Below are positions 11,130-22,869 of a stretch of 64,000 nt of DNA, one piece after another. The notes below the pieces were generated by a model. That model was not told the origin of the DNA. It did no database searches and was given only the letters and a program-made list of their open reading frames with translations. The position numbers and the translations under genes were made by a program. Origin of the DNA: Paramacrobiotus metropolitanus. Taxonomy: Eukaryota > Tardigrada > Eutardigrada > Parachela > Macrobiotidae. Where the stretch lies: positions 682,001-746,000 of the forward strand of contig NW_026570227.1 in assembly GCF_019649055.1 (NCBI RefSeq), written 5' to 3'. Each line of letters starts with the position of its first letter. Position 1 is the first letter of the stretch.

Positions 11130-13780
11130 GAAAATGTGCCCAGATTTTGTACGCCATCGTTAATCGAGAATATAACGGGGTTCCTGTAATCGAGGCCATG
11201 GTGGAGCGGAGGAATTAACAGTGCTTTTGTTGTCATATAGAGTAGTTGACATTTTATTTGCTTTCAGTGTTTGTAATTCGTTTCGGAACTAAAAGCAGGA
11301 GTTAAATGAGGATATTTTGTCGGTAACGTAACTAACGTTCACAATAGATCAGTATCCTAAAAGCTGAAACGTTCGTACTTGGTACTTCTATGATGATATG
11401 TCGCAAACAGAAGCTGCACAACGCCACACATTTCCCCGTTTCCCAGTAATGTACAGTAGACAAGCTACAAGGCAATGAAGCACACGGCTTAAATTTTCAT
11501 ACCAGTTTACACAGGTTGCGCTGTTAATTTTGCCGTACGTTTGCATACGGCTGGTTGCACTGCTCGCATGCAAAAACATGAAGACGTGCTCGTGCCTTAT
11601 TTTGTGGCGCAGAGGTTAAAGATGAGGTAATACGTAGATTATTCATCATACAAATGATACAATACATGCCACGCTGCATTCTGAAGCTGCCTACCAAATC
11701 AACAAACATCGTGAGGTGACCGGTCCGAAACGGTTAACAGTTAAAAGATCAACTTGTTTATATCAGGAGCACGTGTGTATGTGCTTTACAGTTTATACTT
11801 GCTGTGCACGAGTTACTGTAGCGTGCACAGTTGCTTCCGGTTTATGGCCAAAGACTGGCCGAGTCATTCATTTAACTAGCCGGCTTATCGCCACGGAATC
11901 GCCGATCATATTATGGCCTTTTCGTAATTTCCGGCCTACGCCGCTGCTTTTCAACACCAGTTTACATACCTCGGGATACTCGGTCATGTGTTTCTATACC
12001 ATCCAATGTTTGTTGCGGCTCTAATTGGTGCGATTTGTTTTAGTTTTCTTCAGAATTCAGCATTATACTGACTGCGCTCACCCAAGGAAATACTTAATGC
12101 TAATGATTAATTTTCTCGGGGTATGCTAAGTACAGAGCAATAAGTCTGGTGGGAATTGATGACCACACCATTCGCACGCTGTAGTGTACAATACAGTGCA
12201 AGTACACGTACGTACAAGTGCAAACTGTGCAGTGATGTGTATTCTCGCGAATGTGAGTAATGTCTGATGTCCAGTATGCCTTAAAAAGTGGTAAATGAAT
12301 GAGTATTTATGAGAGTACGTATACGTATGAATGAGAATACGTATGAGTATTTAGCTGGTTGTTTGCTGCTGTCCCGAGCGGAAATAATAATAAAAAACAA
12401 TGCGTTCGGTAAATATAATTTTATATGACACACGTGCCCACTGGTAGCTGATACTCACCGGAATTTGCAGCCTCTGGGCCCGTCCAAGCGATTTTTGCAC
12501 AATTATCACAAAATAACTATAACTTTTAATACAGAATACGAAAAAAATAAGGGACACTGAATTTTGACAATCGTGTTGCACAGATAGTCGTCTGCGGTCG
12601 TGTGCAAGTCGTGCACGATATTTCCGTTAATAGTTCAGTCGACTGCGGACTAGTAACAATTGTTACAAACCCGTAAGAACCGCAGCGAAATTTCCCTGGT
12701 AAGATTTACGCAGGTTTGCATGCAGACGATCACGGACAAGAAATGTACAGTATTACAAATTACCAGACCGCATAACACTAATTGTCGTGTACGTTGCTCT
12801 CCTTGCAACTACTGTTTTACTACTTACTTCTTTCTGCTGCACTTTCTGTCATTCTACCTGCTGCGCAGTTGCTGTACACATCATTAATTATGTAGTATTA
12901 ATTAACTATTGAAGTATTACTTATGCAATACTTCAGACTAATATTATTGTGAAATTACCGCGATTTTGCGTATATTCTGTTCCTTTTAAAAATAAAGTAC
13001 TGCATACGTTTTTTCATATTTTGGTTACCGGTCGGCGGTGATGCAACGGCATCACCTCTCCTGTGGCCCGCTACATGAATAACCGTTATTCGCACAATGT
13101 GGCTTTTTTACCTCCGTTTTATTATTATCCAGTTATAAAAACATATCGAAATTTAAATTTGTTTACGTGGAAGGCCGGTACCTTTGCATGGTTCCCGGTC
13201 CAGTTCCCGTTTGTTTATCTTGCTTTGTTTTATGGAACTTTATTCATGTTTATGCTTGGAAATTCATAAGCAAAGTTTGTACTGTTAGAGTTCAATTATT
13301 TCTGTAAACTTCGTTTTTCTCGGAAACTTTACACCTACAGAAATATCTGTACATAAGTATGGTTGTATGTATGTTAACCCGTTTCGACTGTTTTCAACAT
13401 TCCACCAGAGACCACAGCTGTCTAATGCTGTGTATTATTCTGCATTTTTCAAGACTATATTTAAAAATTTAATGCGGGAATGAACAAAGTTATGAATTTT
13501 CATAGATTTACGTTAAAACAGCCTGTGGCATGGGCCACCGCACGCGCGCTTCTGTTAAGTTGTCACTTGATAACTGGAGGGTTCACAGATGGTGCAATGG
13601 CTGTAAAATCACGAATAAAATCAAGTAAAACGCCACTTCTGCACAATATTATTGTGCAGTGTGCACTCGCACAAAATTCGAATAACTGTGTTCACTGTAC
13701 TGTAAATAGGTTCCATTTTCCGAATGGTGGTGCCAGAATTTCCCTGTTATACAGATACCTACTTGTTTTCAAACACTTGA
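11130..13780. other. Long non-coding stretch, nothing recognised
   Basis: About 2.6 kb of AT-rich sequence with scattered short frames that lack codon bias, splice support or similarity to anything else here. Local GTACGTAC-rich spots (12190-12340) are simple sequence. Confidence 0.35.
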
Positions 13781-13795
13781 CTAGGCTTTTCGTTT

Positions 13796-13995
13796 TGACC
13801 AGACAAATTCCTTCCCTCTTTCGACCGCTCGAAATCCCTTCCTTTACTTTCTCCGTCTTTTCGACCGCTAAAATTCCCTTCCTTTAGTTTTCCCTCCCTC
13901 TTTTCGACCGCTCAGAATCCCTCCCTTTAGTTTTCCCTTCCTCGTTTTCACCAAAGAAAATCCCTCCCTTTAACATTCCCTACCTCTTTTTGACC
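13796..13995. repeat. Degenerate tandem repeat, unit about 40 bp
   Basis: Four to five imperfect copies of a unit built from TTTTCGACCGCTC, AAATCCCTTCC and TTTAGTTTTCCC. The last copies lose the CGACCGCT core. Pyrimidine-rich on the plus strand, no coding sense. Confidence 0.7.
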
Positions 13996-14489
13996 CTGGC
14001 CAAGCATTTCCATGCGCTTTAACAGCATTTAACGGCCAAATGTTATATGAGATTAACGCCGAGCGAGAGAATTCTTTCCTTCCGCGAGCAAGCAAACCAT
14101 GTTCCGCGCAAGCAGAAAAGCAATTGTCCCGGCATCAGAAGCTGCAAGAAGCGATCGGCGAGCTAGCTCGATAAGCATTAAGTGTATTATGCAAAGACCA
14201 GCGTTTTAGATTCAAAGGCAGCACTTTAAGAAAATGTGCACGTGATAAGTATGAGCTTGCACATAATACAAAGACTGCCGAGAACAAAATGCTGTCTGTT
14301 GTAAAGGTCATTAGTTTTAGATTTTCTTGTTCGTTCTTAGAACTGAAACATCGGCCTTACATCTTAAATGCTGTAAGATAAACAATTAGTTCACGCCCGT
14401 TTGTCATTGCCGCTGTTTTCAAATCTCCGGTAAAAGTTACATATCGATCGACGATCGTCGAGGGGTGGGCTGGTTCCGTTACCTGAACC

Positions 14490-14800
14490 CTCTCTGGTGC
14501 AACTTGGCAGGCCGGATCAGTTGTAAAGCAAACTTTGGTTAAAAGCTCCCATATCGGTATCTGCAGTGTATCATTTCTGGTAAATGTTCTCTCTGCGGTT
14601 TTAAAGTTTCAGACGTGCAGTATCTCCTACTGCTGCATTGCGCCGATCCACGGCAGATTTCACGCTGTTTGCCAACGAAATTCACCTTCGGCGTTAGAAG
14701 CATTTCTACTGTTGTATTTGTTCAAGCTTGACCCGTAATTTCAACTGCATCAACCCAGCGATTAATACAAATTCACGGGTTACGCCGAATTCCATACTTC
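14490..14800 (+). repeat. Upstream part of the Gr-locus duplication, copy 2
   Basis: Partner of the block at 405-770, directly upstream of the intact receptor gene. The conserved order of blocks makes this the likely promoter/5' UTR region of the gene. Confidence 0.65.
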
Positions 14801-14893
14801 GACGCGCCGCGCCACACAATTTGCACTCTACGTAAATTTGAATTCATATTTTTACCGACGTTTTAATGTAAAACGGTTTGGGTATTTTCAGTG

Positions 14894-16445
14894 ATGGCGT
14901 TTTTTACGAACATTTTCCGGATCTGGATAATGGTGTTGTGTGGATTGGGATTCGCCACGTTCCCCACCAGACTCGTGCCATCATCATCGTTTGGACTTCG
15001 GATGCTTGAAACACTGGGCATATCAATAGCATTCTGCATTGTACCAGCCCACATGATCATACTGTGGGGCGTTTTCAGCGAATATACATTCAACACATTT
15101 ACCGAGGTCATTTTATTTACGGCTAGTATTCTGGACTCGGCCATAATGGTGTACAGTGTAATCCTGTGCCGAAAAGCAGAAATTATGCTTTCTAAACTGG
15201 CAACGAGCTTTGACAACTGGCAGCAGCTCAGCCAGCGTCTCAATAGGACAACAACGGCGGCAATTATTGGATTAGCTATGATATGGTCATTCTTGCAATG
15301 CGGCGTTCCCCTAGTTCTATTACTGGCGACAGACATCCCCGTCTGCCAGAATGCCTTCATCGGAAGAGATATGTCCAAAATCGCTATTGGCTTATCTGGC
15401 TCATTATGGCATATTGCGGTTATAGGCACACGCTTGTTCCACGGATTGATAGTTTTCACAACCGGTGTATTAGGATTTTTGGCCAGAACAGTTGTTCGGG
15501 AAATCCGGTGTGCGCGGAGCGATTCAGTAACTGGAGCGTTAAATCAATACATGGCGCTGCGTCACGATGTCCAATCGCTGGATTCGTACATATCCCATTT
15601 CAGTTTATTATTCACATTCAGGGATCTCTGCTATACGATGCTATCAGCATATCTGGGTGGACGGAAGTTTGCAGTTACTCACGAACCGGATAGGCTGCAG
15701 CTCCTGACCCAGGCGAACGGAGCTCTGCGGTCAGCGGCGGCATTACTGTCTTTCCTGTATCTTCAGGAAGGAGTAAGTAGATAGTGACGTAGATCGTACT
15801 TTCGGCAAAATCTGGGTTATTTTAATAAGATGTTTTTTTCTGTAGCGCGAAAGACGCAGAATTTGGATTAGCTTAGTGTGTGCTTTTCTTTTTTAAATCG
15901 TAGTTTTAAAGTTGCTTGCAAATAATGTTAACACAGAAAAGCGATACGCCTTCTGTGTCCATGAGGCGACGTCAGAAAACAGATAATCTGAGCTCGACGG
16001 GCAGCTTTGTTGATTAAACAAGTTCGGCTTGTAAAGAAATAATTTGAAAACACACAAGTTGTGGCTTAGGTTTTTATACGAATAGTTGACATTTTGTGAC
16101 CGCTTTGACAGATGGATGCCATACTGCCGGCCATACGGTGCTTGGACAGCCTGACAAGACAGACGCCACCAGTGCAAAACGTTGTGAAGAGTGTGACTGA
16201 TTTTCCAGCCGCTTTGACGCTTGGCGGCATCACCGTTTCGCGCAAACTCGTGTTCGCCGTAAGTCGTAAGACTTGGCAGAATTAAAACCGTTCCCTAAAA
16301 GGCATTTATTGCTCTTTAGCTCACTTTCGTCGTTTACGCAGCCTGCATCATATTGGCCGAGAAGGGGCAAGAGAGCGGAGGAAGGACCTTTAATTCGCTG
16401 GACGGAATGGTTCGAGGCAACTTCTCCATCCTGGCTCGTTATTAA
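14894..16445 (+). CDS. Gustatory-receptor-like seven-transmembrane protein
   Basis: Three exons, all phase 0: 14894-15772 (donor GTAAGT), 16112-16258 (acceptor TTTGACAG, donor GTAAGT), 16320-16445 (acceptor CTTTAG, stop TAA). The product is 383 residues, the usual length of insect-type Gr chemoreceptors. Hydrophobic segments are visible near residues 5-25, 45-65, 75-95, 115-145, 170-200, 240-265 and, across the exon 2/3 junction, at the C-terminus. The C-terminal block around TLGGITVSR followed by a hydrophobic helix resembles the last membrane segment of Gr proteins, though the strict TYhhhhhQF signature is absent. A TTTTCAG acceptor just before the ATG suggests a 5' UTR intron. Role: membrane chemoreceptor, by family resemblance only. 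Confidence 0.6.
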
Positions 16446-16599
16446 CAAGGAACATCCTACAAGCAACCCGCTGGGCCTTCCAAAAACTGATGTTTCCTGT
16501 TTTAGTTGTACGCTTGTGGGTCATTCGTATCAGGTCATTCACGATGTACTTAAATGGAAGTCAACTCCCTACAATTTACTAACGTAGCAAAGGAAAATG

Positions 16600-18220
16600 C
16601 AGTTAGTGGAATCAGGTCTCAGCGTTAACGCGTCGGCTTTGCAGCGGAACAAGCGTATTCATTCCTTTTACAGTATACTCATGTCCTGTATGGTAGAACT
16701 GGCACACCGACAACTCGCTGACCGACATCTTGCTGACCGACAACTTGCTGAAGACTATTTGCTGACCGACAAAATGTTGACCCGACAGTTTGTTGAAACA
16801 ACAAATCGTTGAACGACATTTTGCTGAACGACAGTTTGCTGACACCGACGATTTGCTGACGACATTTCGTTGACTGTCAAAATGTTAACCCGACAACTCG
16901 CTTACTTACTAAATTGTTGACCGACATCCTACTGACCGACGTTTTGTGGAAATACCGACAACTCGCTGACCACAAATTTACTCTTTTGCGTTTTGACCAT
17001 AAAATCCTTGTGGAACACACATAAACAAACTCTCCAGTTGGATTAAAATATGTCACTAAAACAGCCGTTGCAGATGCAGCACAAAAGTAATGTCACTACT
17101 GAGTACTGACACAGCTGTTATGTATCTTCGTACTAATTATGCATCTAGGTATTTATCTAATATTATTCTTATCGTGTTTATGCTTAATGACACACAGTTA
17201 CACGTTTATTAAAACAGAATGAGCTGTACTAATTAAACAAAACAAAATCCATTAAATTATACATTTACCCTTAAATTCCGGACTAAAGGTTAGCTGGGAT
17301 GTTCTCCAAATAAGCCACAACATTTTCCCGATCATAACTCTGTGCGACTTTTAAAAGTTGTTCATTCAGCTTCACATACCCTGATCGGCGTTTTGCTGGA
17401 GGTTTTCCAGTTTGCAGATCGTTAATGGCGACTTCCTGCAGTGCTTGCTCACGAATAAAGTCCTAAATAACAGAATACGCCTTAAATAACAGCACGCGTT
17501 GTGTGGAATATAAGTGCTGCTGGGTTCTGGGTACGTAGTCTACTGACCCTGATCACTTTGCGAAAAACAATACTATTACTGACAGATATTTGTTTCCAGG
17601 ATGTGCAAACAGCAGGATGCTATTGTGCCCATAAGCATTAAGCAGTAACGAAATCTGTTCTCGCGTGGCGCAGAAACACCTTAGCGCTAACCATACAAGT
17701 TTGACTTTTGATTATTAAACAGAAACTTATGCCGCAGACCGAATACCACCGTTGACATTATGAATATGTTATTGAGAAATATTAATAAATAATTAATATC
17801 GACTAAGACAACAACATATTCGTTAACTTAATATGGCGTAATAAATTGCAAAAAGTTAGATTTCAGTAATAACTATCACAATATTGCTTCATTTTACGAA
17901 ATTAACGTAGATTTTCATTTTCGCGTAAATATTGCTAATGTGCGTTGAACTAGTCAGCAAATTGTCGGTCAGCAAGTTTTCGTCTTCTACTAGTTGTCGG
18001 TCAGCGAGTTGTCGATTACCGACATTTCGCTGACCGACAAGTAAGCTGTCGTTCAGCAACTTGGTTTCAGCAAGATGTCGGTCAGCAAGTTTGTAGAAAA
18101 GCGAACTGTCGGTCAACGATTTGTCGGTCAGCAAGTTGTGGTAGTCAGCAACGAGTCGGTCAGCAAATTGTCGGTCAGCAAAATGAAGGTCATAGAGTTG
18201 TCGTGATACCGGTAGAACTG
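16600..18220 (-). mobile_element. Mutator-like element with tandem-repeat inverted ends
   Basis: The left end (about 16690-16970) holds repeated CGACAACTTGCTGAC units; the right end (about 17945-18205) holds the reverse complement, GTCAGCAAGTTGTCG. The tips also mirror each other (GGTAGAACTGGCACACCGAC on the left, against GTCGTGATACCGGTAGAAC on the right). Between them is a transposase-tail exon on the minus strand. Arms made of 12- to 15-bp tandem units, in opposite orientation on the two sides, resemble foldback and long-TIR MULE elements. Truncated relatives lie at 26975-27065, 33835-33880 and 44200-44840. Confidence 0.65.
17283..17462 (-). pseudogene. MULE/FLYWCH-type transposase C-terminal exon
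   Basis: After the acceptor TTATTTAG, 59 codons run to TAG: a polar stretch, a basic turn (GKPPAKRRSGYVKLNEQL) and an end around ENVVAYLENIPANL. This pattern of LNE-QL, then a D-R-x-V-x-x-YL tail is what I associate with the C-termini of animal FLYWCH/MULE transposases. A further minus-strand frame at about 17575-17670 (CATREQISLLLNAYG...) may be an earlier exon. The catalytic DDE core was not found, so the element is non-autonomous. Confidence 0.5.
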
Positions 18221-18229
18221 TCTGTAACC

Positions 18230-19350
18230 GGATTTTTAAAACCCGTTTAATAGTTATTACTGATTGGATAGTTTTCATTAGCGCTACCGCGATTTGTTTT
18301 TAATGGGTATTGGCGAATAAGGATTATTTTACTGAAGGATGAAAAGAATTTCACGATACAAGATCGACTGTCTACTTTACTAAATCTGGGCCATCAGTTT
18401 GCCAGCTACGCCACGCCAGTTTCGCATAAAAATATTCCAAAAAGCAACCCTTTTTTTGCAACCGTTGAAAATTTTTCACTCCAATCAGCACAAGAAGTCT
18501 CGTGTAAAAGTGCGCGATTGCCACAGTCACTTAGTGTTTGTTATTTTTGAGACTATTGTGGTAAAATCGCTAACTGAATCTACAACGGTAATTTGCACCG
18601 GTCAACGGCATTAAACGGTTCCGACGGTATGGTCTGTCGTACGCATTTGAGATTGTGTTGCCACATGTGACGTAAAAGCAATGATATTGTGGACGGTAGA
18701 AACAAACCGATACTGTCAAATGCTGTGGAATCTGATTCAGCCTTACTCCATATCGAAATCGAGGTGGGCAAGCGAATCTGAGTGTGAAAACCGGCAAATA
18801 ATGTTACTCAAATCGCGCTTACTGTAGCAGCTAGATGAAGTGAGACCACAGAGTCTGGTGTACGAAAAAATGCAAGCCCAATATACATACTTTGCTCCAT
18901 GCAAAAATGTTTTTTGGTTTCCCTGTGCTGCGACCAACATTTGACATGTTTTACTGTTCTTTGCTATTTTTTAATTTTTCGCAACGAAAGAAATTTAAGA
19001 GCACAATGACAGAGCTTCGGTAGTTTTCTATTTGTGAATCGGTTTCTGGGGTGCCCCTGGTGGGGGCAGCACAATCCTAAATTCAATGCAAAGTGTGCGT
19101 CGCCCGGTGGGAGGAAGGCTCGTGTCAGGCATTGAGCACTCGCTCAATGCCTGACGCGTGGAAGGCAGCGCCCGGATCTAACAGTGGTCTCACTGCATCT
19201 AGCTTACGGTGCCCTGATTAACGCCATTCTATCTGGTAAATAAATACACTGAAGATTACGACTAAAACGGTAGTTGATTCCAGTACCGTCACCCCGCAGT
19301 TTTGTTGTCAACAGCGGGGACAGCGTTTAAACAGTTTTAATTTGTGATGT
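18230..19350. other. Non-coding, nothing recognised
   Basis: Intergenic sequence. An inverted pair CATTGAGCACTCGCTCAATG lies at about 19130-19150; otherwise no structure or exon was recognised. Confidence 0.35.
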
Positions 19351-19364
19351 ACTTTCCTTGTTAG

Positions 19365-19541
19365 ATTTCTGCTCGAACTGGGATGTTGTGAATGCCGATT
19401 CCATCATCAAGAAGGCGATGGATGAGGCGGAAAAGCGGTTGGGTGTGGCATCGCTAATCGACGCAAGCGACATGGTTAGCCCGGACACTGATGAGCAGAG
19501 CACGATGACGTATCTCGCGCAGTTTCCCGCCGTTTGCCGTT
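19365..19541 (+). pseudogene. Orphan calponin-homology (filamin CH2-like) exon
   Basis: After a TTAG acceptor the frame reads as the C-terminal half of a CH domain of the filamin/actinin actin-binding type: a Trp-containing start, AEKRLGVASLIDASDMV, then a DE-S-MTYLAQFP end, the hallmark of CH2. A donor-like GTTAAGT follows. A second piece after TTTCAG at 19598 ends in a stop within 25 codons. The first half of the domain and the rest of an actin-binding protein are absent, so this is a duplicated or stranded exon rather than a gene. Confidence 0.6.
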
Positions 19542-19559
19542 AAGTAGATTCATGATTCG

Positions 19560-20300
19560 TCTACGATTCCCCTTATCGCTCTGCGCTGACCTTTCAGAAA
19601 AACCTCGACGAAGTTCAGTGGAAAGACGTTCAGTGGATCAGGGATAATTTTTCAAAGGAATTTTTTTCGTAATTTAATACACATTTTATCGTATCTTTGA
19701 TATGCACAATGTTTTAGTTGAACTTTTGCGTACCGGTTAATATTGTTTTCAGGGTTATTGTTGGTGTTATTACTTGAACTGTCTATAGGTCTTGATTAGG
19801 AGCGATTCCTTGTACCTGTAGACATTAAGCAATAAATCCTAAACCCTAGTCTACGATTCACCGTCGATTATAGGAAAACAAAATGCCGCATTGTCACCTC
19901 TTACATTTTCAAAATATGGTGTTCTGGCATAAATATAAGTTGTAAACTTTGTAGTCTTTCCTTAAAACGTGCGGTACGAAAAAGAGTGTGCTGAATTGAA
20001 GTGACAAGGACGATAGTATCATGATACGAATAAATTAGTATGAAAACCAAGCTCAATTGATTCTTACGTAAATGTGACATCGGCCTGCCGTATTCAAATG
20101 TGACTTCGGCCTGCCGTACACGAACAACAAGCAGAACTACACTTTGACCTTTTCAGTTACTTAAACGCATCTGTACACGTGTAGCTTTTTACACCAGTTT
20201 AAATTATGTACGCAGTCAATAAAGGTCAATGAAAATTATTTAAAAAATCATCTGCATAGAAGTGATTGTCGCGAAAAGCACTACCGTGCTAAGCTGTCAG
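19560..20300. other. Non-coding; short direct repeat
   Basis: GTGACTTCGGCCTGCCGTA / GTGACATCGGCCTGCCGTA occurs twice at about 20075-20120. Otherwise nothing recognised. Confidence 0.35.
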
Positions 20301-20575
20301 CCTGATAAGACCAGTCAGTCAAGCCATGGTGAACCAATTCGATAACAGACGTTGTAGTACTCATTCAAATCACAAAAAAACCTCGACCATCGAGGATAGC
20401 CGGCGCAAACAACACCAGCTCAGAGAGTTAACAAAAGGCAGCATACTCTGTCCCGCTGCAGCGATCAGAAGCATTGCGACAATAACAAAAAGCAGTGGCG
20501 ACCGTTCTGCCAGGGCTCATCCGTGTCTCGCCGTGCAGCGAATGAGAACGCTGAAAAAGAGTGTTAACGGTCGCA

Positions 20576-21099
20576 TCAGCGCAGCAACTTGTGGTGGACG
20601 GCGAGAGTGACACAGGCTGATACGGGGGCCGCGCGAGCGCCGGGCCCACCCGCCGGCAACAGACTGTTCCACTGATTCAACGCGACATCGTACACTTCCA
20701 TGCCGCACGATTGCACCCCGTCGCGGCTGTACCCACCGCACACGTACAACCTCTCTCGCAGGATAAACATAGAGTGCCCGTAGCGAGGCACGACCAAGTC
20801 ATGCAGCGGCTCCCACTGGGCGCCGGCCACGCCCAAGGGCAGGCGCTCGCAGCTGCTGAGAATGCTCGAGCCCGGGCCCACGCCGCCCGTGACGTACAGG
20901 TGGTCGTTGAGAACTTTGGCGGCGAAAGTGCAACGGGGATGGTGCATCACCGGCAACTCACTCCACTGGTTGGTCGCCGCGTCGTACATGTCGCCGGTGG
21001 CCAGGATGTGGCGCTCAGGGTGTGCATATCCGCCCAGGACGGTGAAGTATCGATCCTTCCACACGTCGAAGGCCGCTTCTCTCCTGAGAACGAATAATC
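20576..21099 (-). CDS. Kelch-repeat exon(s) of a BACK-Kelch gene
   Basis: Minus-strand frame with at least three Kelch blades: YFTVLGGYAHPER, LYVTGGVGPGSS and LYVCGGYSRDG, each with the GG pair and followed by MYDAATNQW or VYDVALNQWNSL. It ends at TAA 20576. The probable acceptor is TTTCACCAG before 21099. It should follow the BACK exon at 21768-22412, but phases do not match the obvious donor, so an exon may be missing or the gene is decaying. Kelch proteins of this type normally act as substrate adaptors for Cullin-3. A broken inverted copy lies at 27260-27807. Confidence 0.65.
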
Positions 21100-21439
21100 T
21101 GGTGAAACTAGCAAAAATTAAACAAATCAAACCAAACAAAAAAAAACTATGCACAGACTGAAAACACACCATCTAGTCCGAATTGCTTCTCAGCAGTTAC
21201 CAAGAAGCAAGCAGCATTACCACGCTGAATTTCACTACTAAAACGTTGCAACAGAAACTTCGTTGCGCGAACTTCTATGTTCTGTTGTATTTCTTCCCCT
21301 GGTCAAACTTACCCATGCGAATGTTTGGGCCCGCGGTCAAGCTCGGACTAGGACTCGGAGTACTAAAACCTGGACTTGGACCACACTTGGACTTCATAAC
21401 TTGGACTTGGACATCTAAATGAACTTTTCTTAACCTGGA

Positions 21440-21700
21440 CTTCAAAACCTGGACTTCTAACTTGGACTTTAAAAAAAAACCTGGTAAGCCTGAGAAACCT
21501 AAGAAAACTAAGAAACTTAAGAGACCTCAGAAACCGAAGAAAACTAAGAAAACAAAAAACACTAAGAAAAATAACAAAATTAAAAAACCTAAGAAACTTA
21601 AGAAAACCAGAAAAACTAAGAAAAATCTAAGTTGAAGAGTCCAAGTCCATGTTTAAAGGTCCAGGTTAAGAAATCCAAGTGTGGTCCGAGTCCAAGTTTT
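21440..21700. repeat. CCTAAGAAA / CTTGGACTT simple-repeat arrays
   Basis: Runs of degenerate CCTAAGAAA (21480-21630), flanked on both sides by CTTGGACTT / AAGTCCAAG-type blocks. This lies in the intron between the BACK and Kelch exons. The same CCTAAGAAA unit forms a larger array at 26000-26340. Confidence 0.8.
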
Positions 21701-21767
21701 AATAGTCTAAGTCCGAGCTTGAGCACGGGCCGAATATTGGTACTCGGTTGCCTGAACGGTTGTATAC

Positions 21768-22412
21768 ATTGTTGTAAGAACTAACTGACCGAATGCGCTC
21801 AGGAATGACGATATTATGGTCAAATTGGCGCGTGTCGGGATCGAACGCGTAGGCAATCGAGTTCTCCGCGGCGCCGCTACTCCAGCCGTACACGCGGCGG
21901 TTTAGGCTAACCAGCGCATCCATCGCGCCCTTCACGGGATCCTTGCGTACGTACTCCATCGCCGCTGTCGCCGGGTCATCCGCCAGCGTCAAGGCGTACA
22001 TGCGCCACTTCCGAACGTGTTCAACACGGAACCACACCCGATTATTCACCACTGGGCCCATCTCCTTGACGACGTTCCACGTCTGTAGCTCAGGCGGCAG
22101 CGCGATGGCCTGCAATTTGTTCAGGCGCGCGTCGTACAGGCGCAGACTGGTTTGGTGTCGGTCGGAGTAGAACAGACAGGCCACCTCGGTGAAGTAGCGT
22201 TCCCATGGCACGCCGGTGAAGTGCGTGCCCGGAGCCGGGGAAAAGCGTGCCTGCTGCTCTAACAGGACCTCGCGCAACGCTCCGGAGGCGCTGCGGATAG
22301 CTCTGGGAAGCTCGTGAGACAGCAGATTCCAGCGGAGGAGCGGGAGGATGGCCTCGAAAATCTCCTTCGTGTGGCGCGTCGGATAATCCACGTTTAACCA
22401 TTCCATCACTTT
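21768..22412 (-). CDS. BACK-domain exon of a Kelch-type gene, BTB part missing
   Basis: After acceptor TGTACCTCCAG, 215 codons in phase 0 to donor AAT/GTATAC. The first 60 residues (WLNVDYPTRHTKE...LLRWNLLSHEL) have the pattern of the second half of a BACK domain. The rest contains Kelch-like blades (ACLFYSDRHQTSLRLYDARLNKL; VYGWSSGAAENSIAYAFDPDTRQF). A BTB domain, always N-terminal in the KLHL family, is absent: the THAP gene on the same strand ends 450 bp upstream and a MITE half copy sits between. Either the gene was 5'-truncated or the BTB exons lie far away. Confidence 0.6.
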
Positions 22413-22729
22413 CTGGAGGTACACGAGACAGACAGATAATAAGTGCCACGAGTACTGACTGCATTTGAGAGAGCGCAAATAGCGTTTCTTGGACTGCTTA
22501 CCAGGAACCGGACAGAGGCTTTCATTGAGCCGAGAAGGGCAAACAGCGATAAAACTAATTTTTACACTGCCATCTATCAAACGAGAAAAGTGAGGAGGCA
22601 AATCTTACAGAGCTAACGCATAATACTACCCTCGGAAAATACATATCCTCCCTCACCAGAAAAACAGGAATAGTACTTTTGTTGTGGTACTTAATACACT
22701 GCCAGTAAACACGATACTCGCATCCTCCA

Positions 22730-22866
22730 TATTAGTTTTATGCCACGCCCTTGGACCATTGCCGTTGAAAATACATGTTTAAGTATTCCCACTACTTACT
22801 CTGTCCTCGAACGAAAAGCGAATTTTTTCTGATGGGGGAAGCCTCTGACCGGTCCCTGGTTAGGTT
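22730..22866. mobile_element. Half copy of the ACCAGGGCC MITE
   Basis: Contains GCCACGCCCTTGGACC and ends with GACCGGTCCCTGGTTAG, matching the right half of the MITE at 5965-6267. It sits between the THAP gene and the Kelch-type gene. Confidence 0.6.
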
Positions 22867-22869
22867 TTC

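Noticed and set aside
14863-15459. Minus-strand frame of 198 residues
   Set aside because: Antisense shadow of the Gr-like receptor exon 1.
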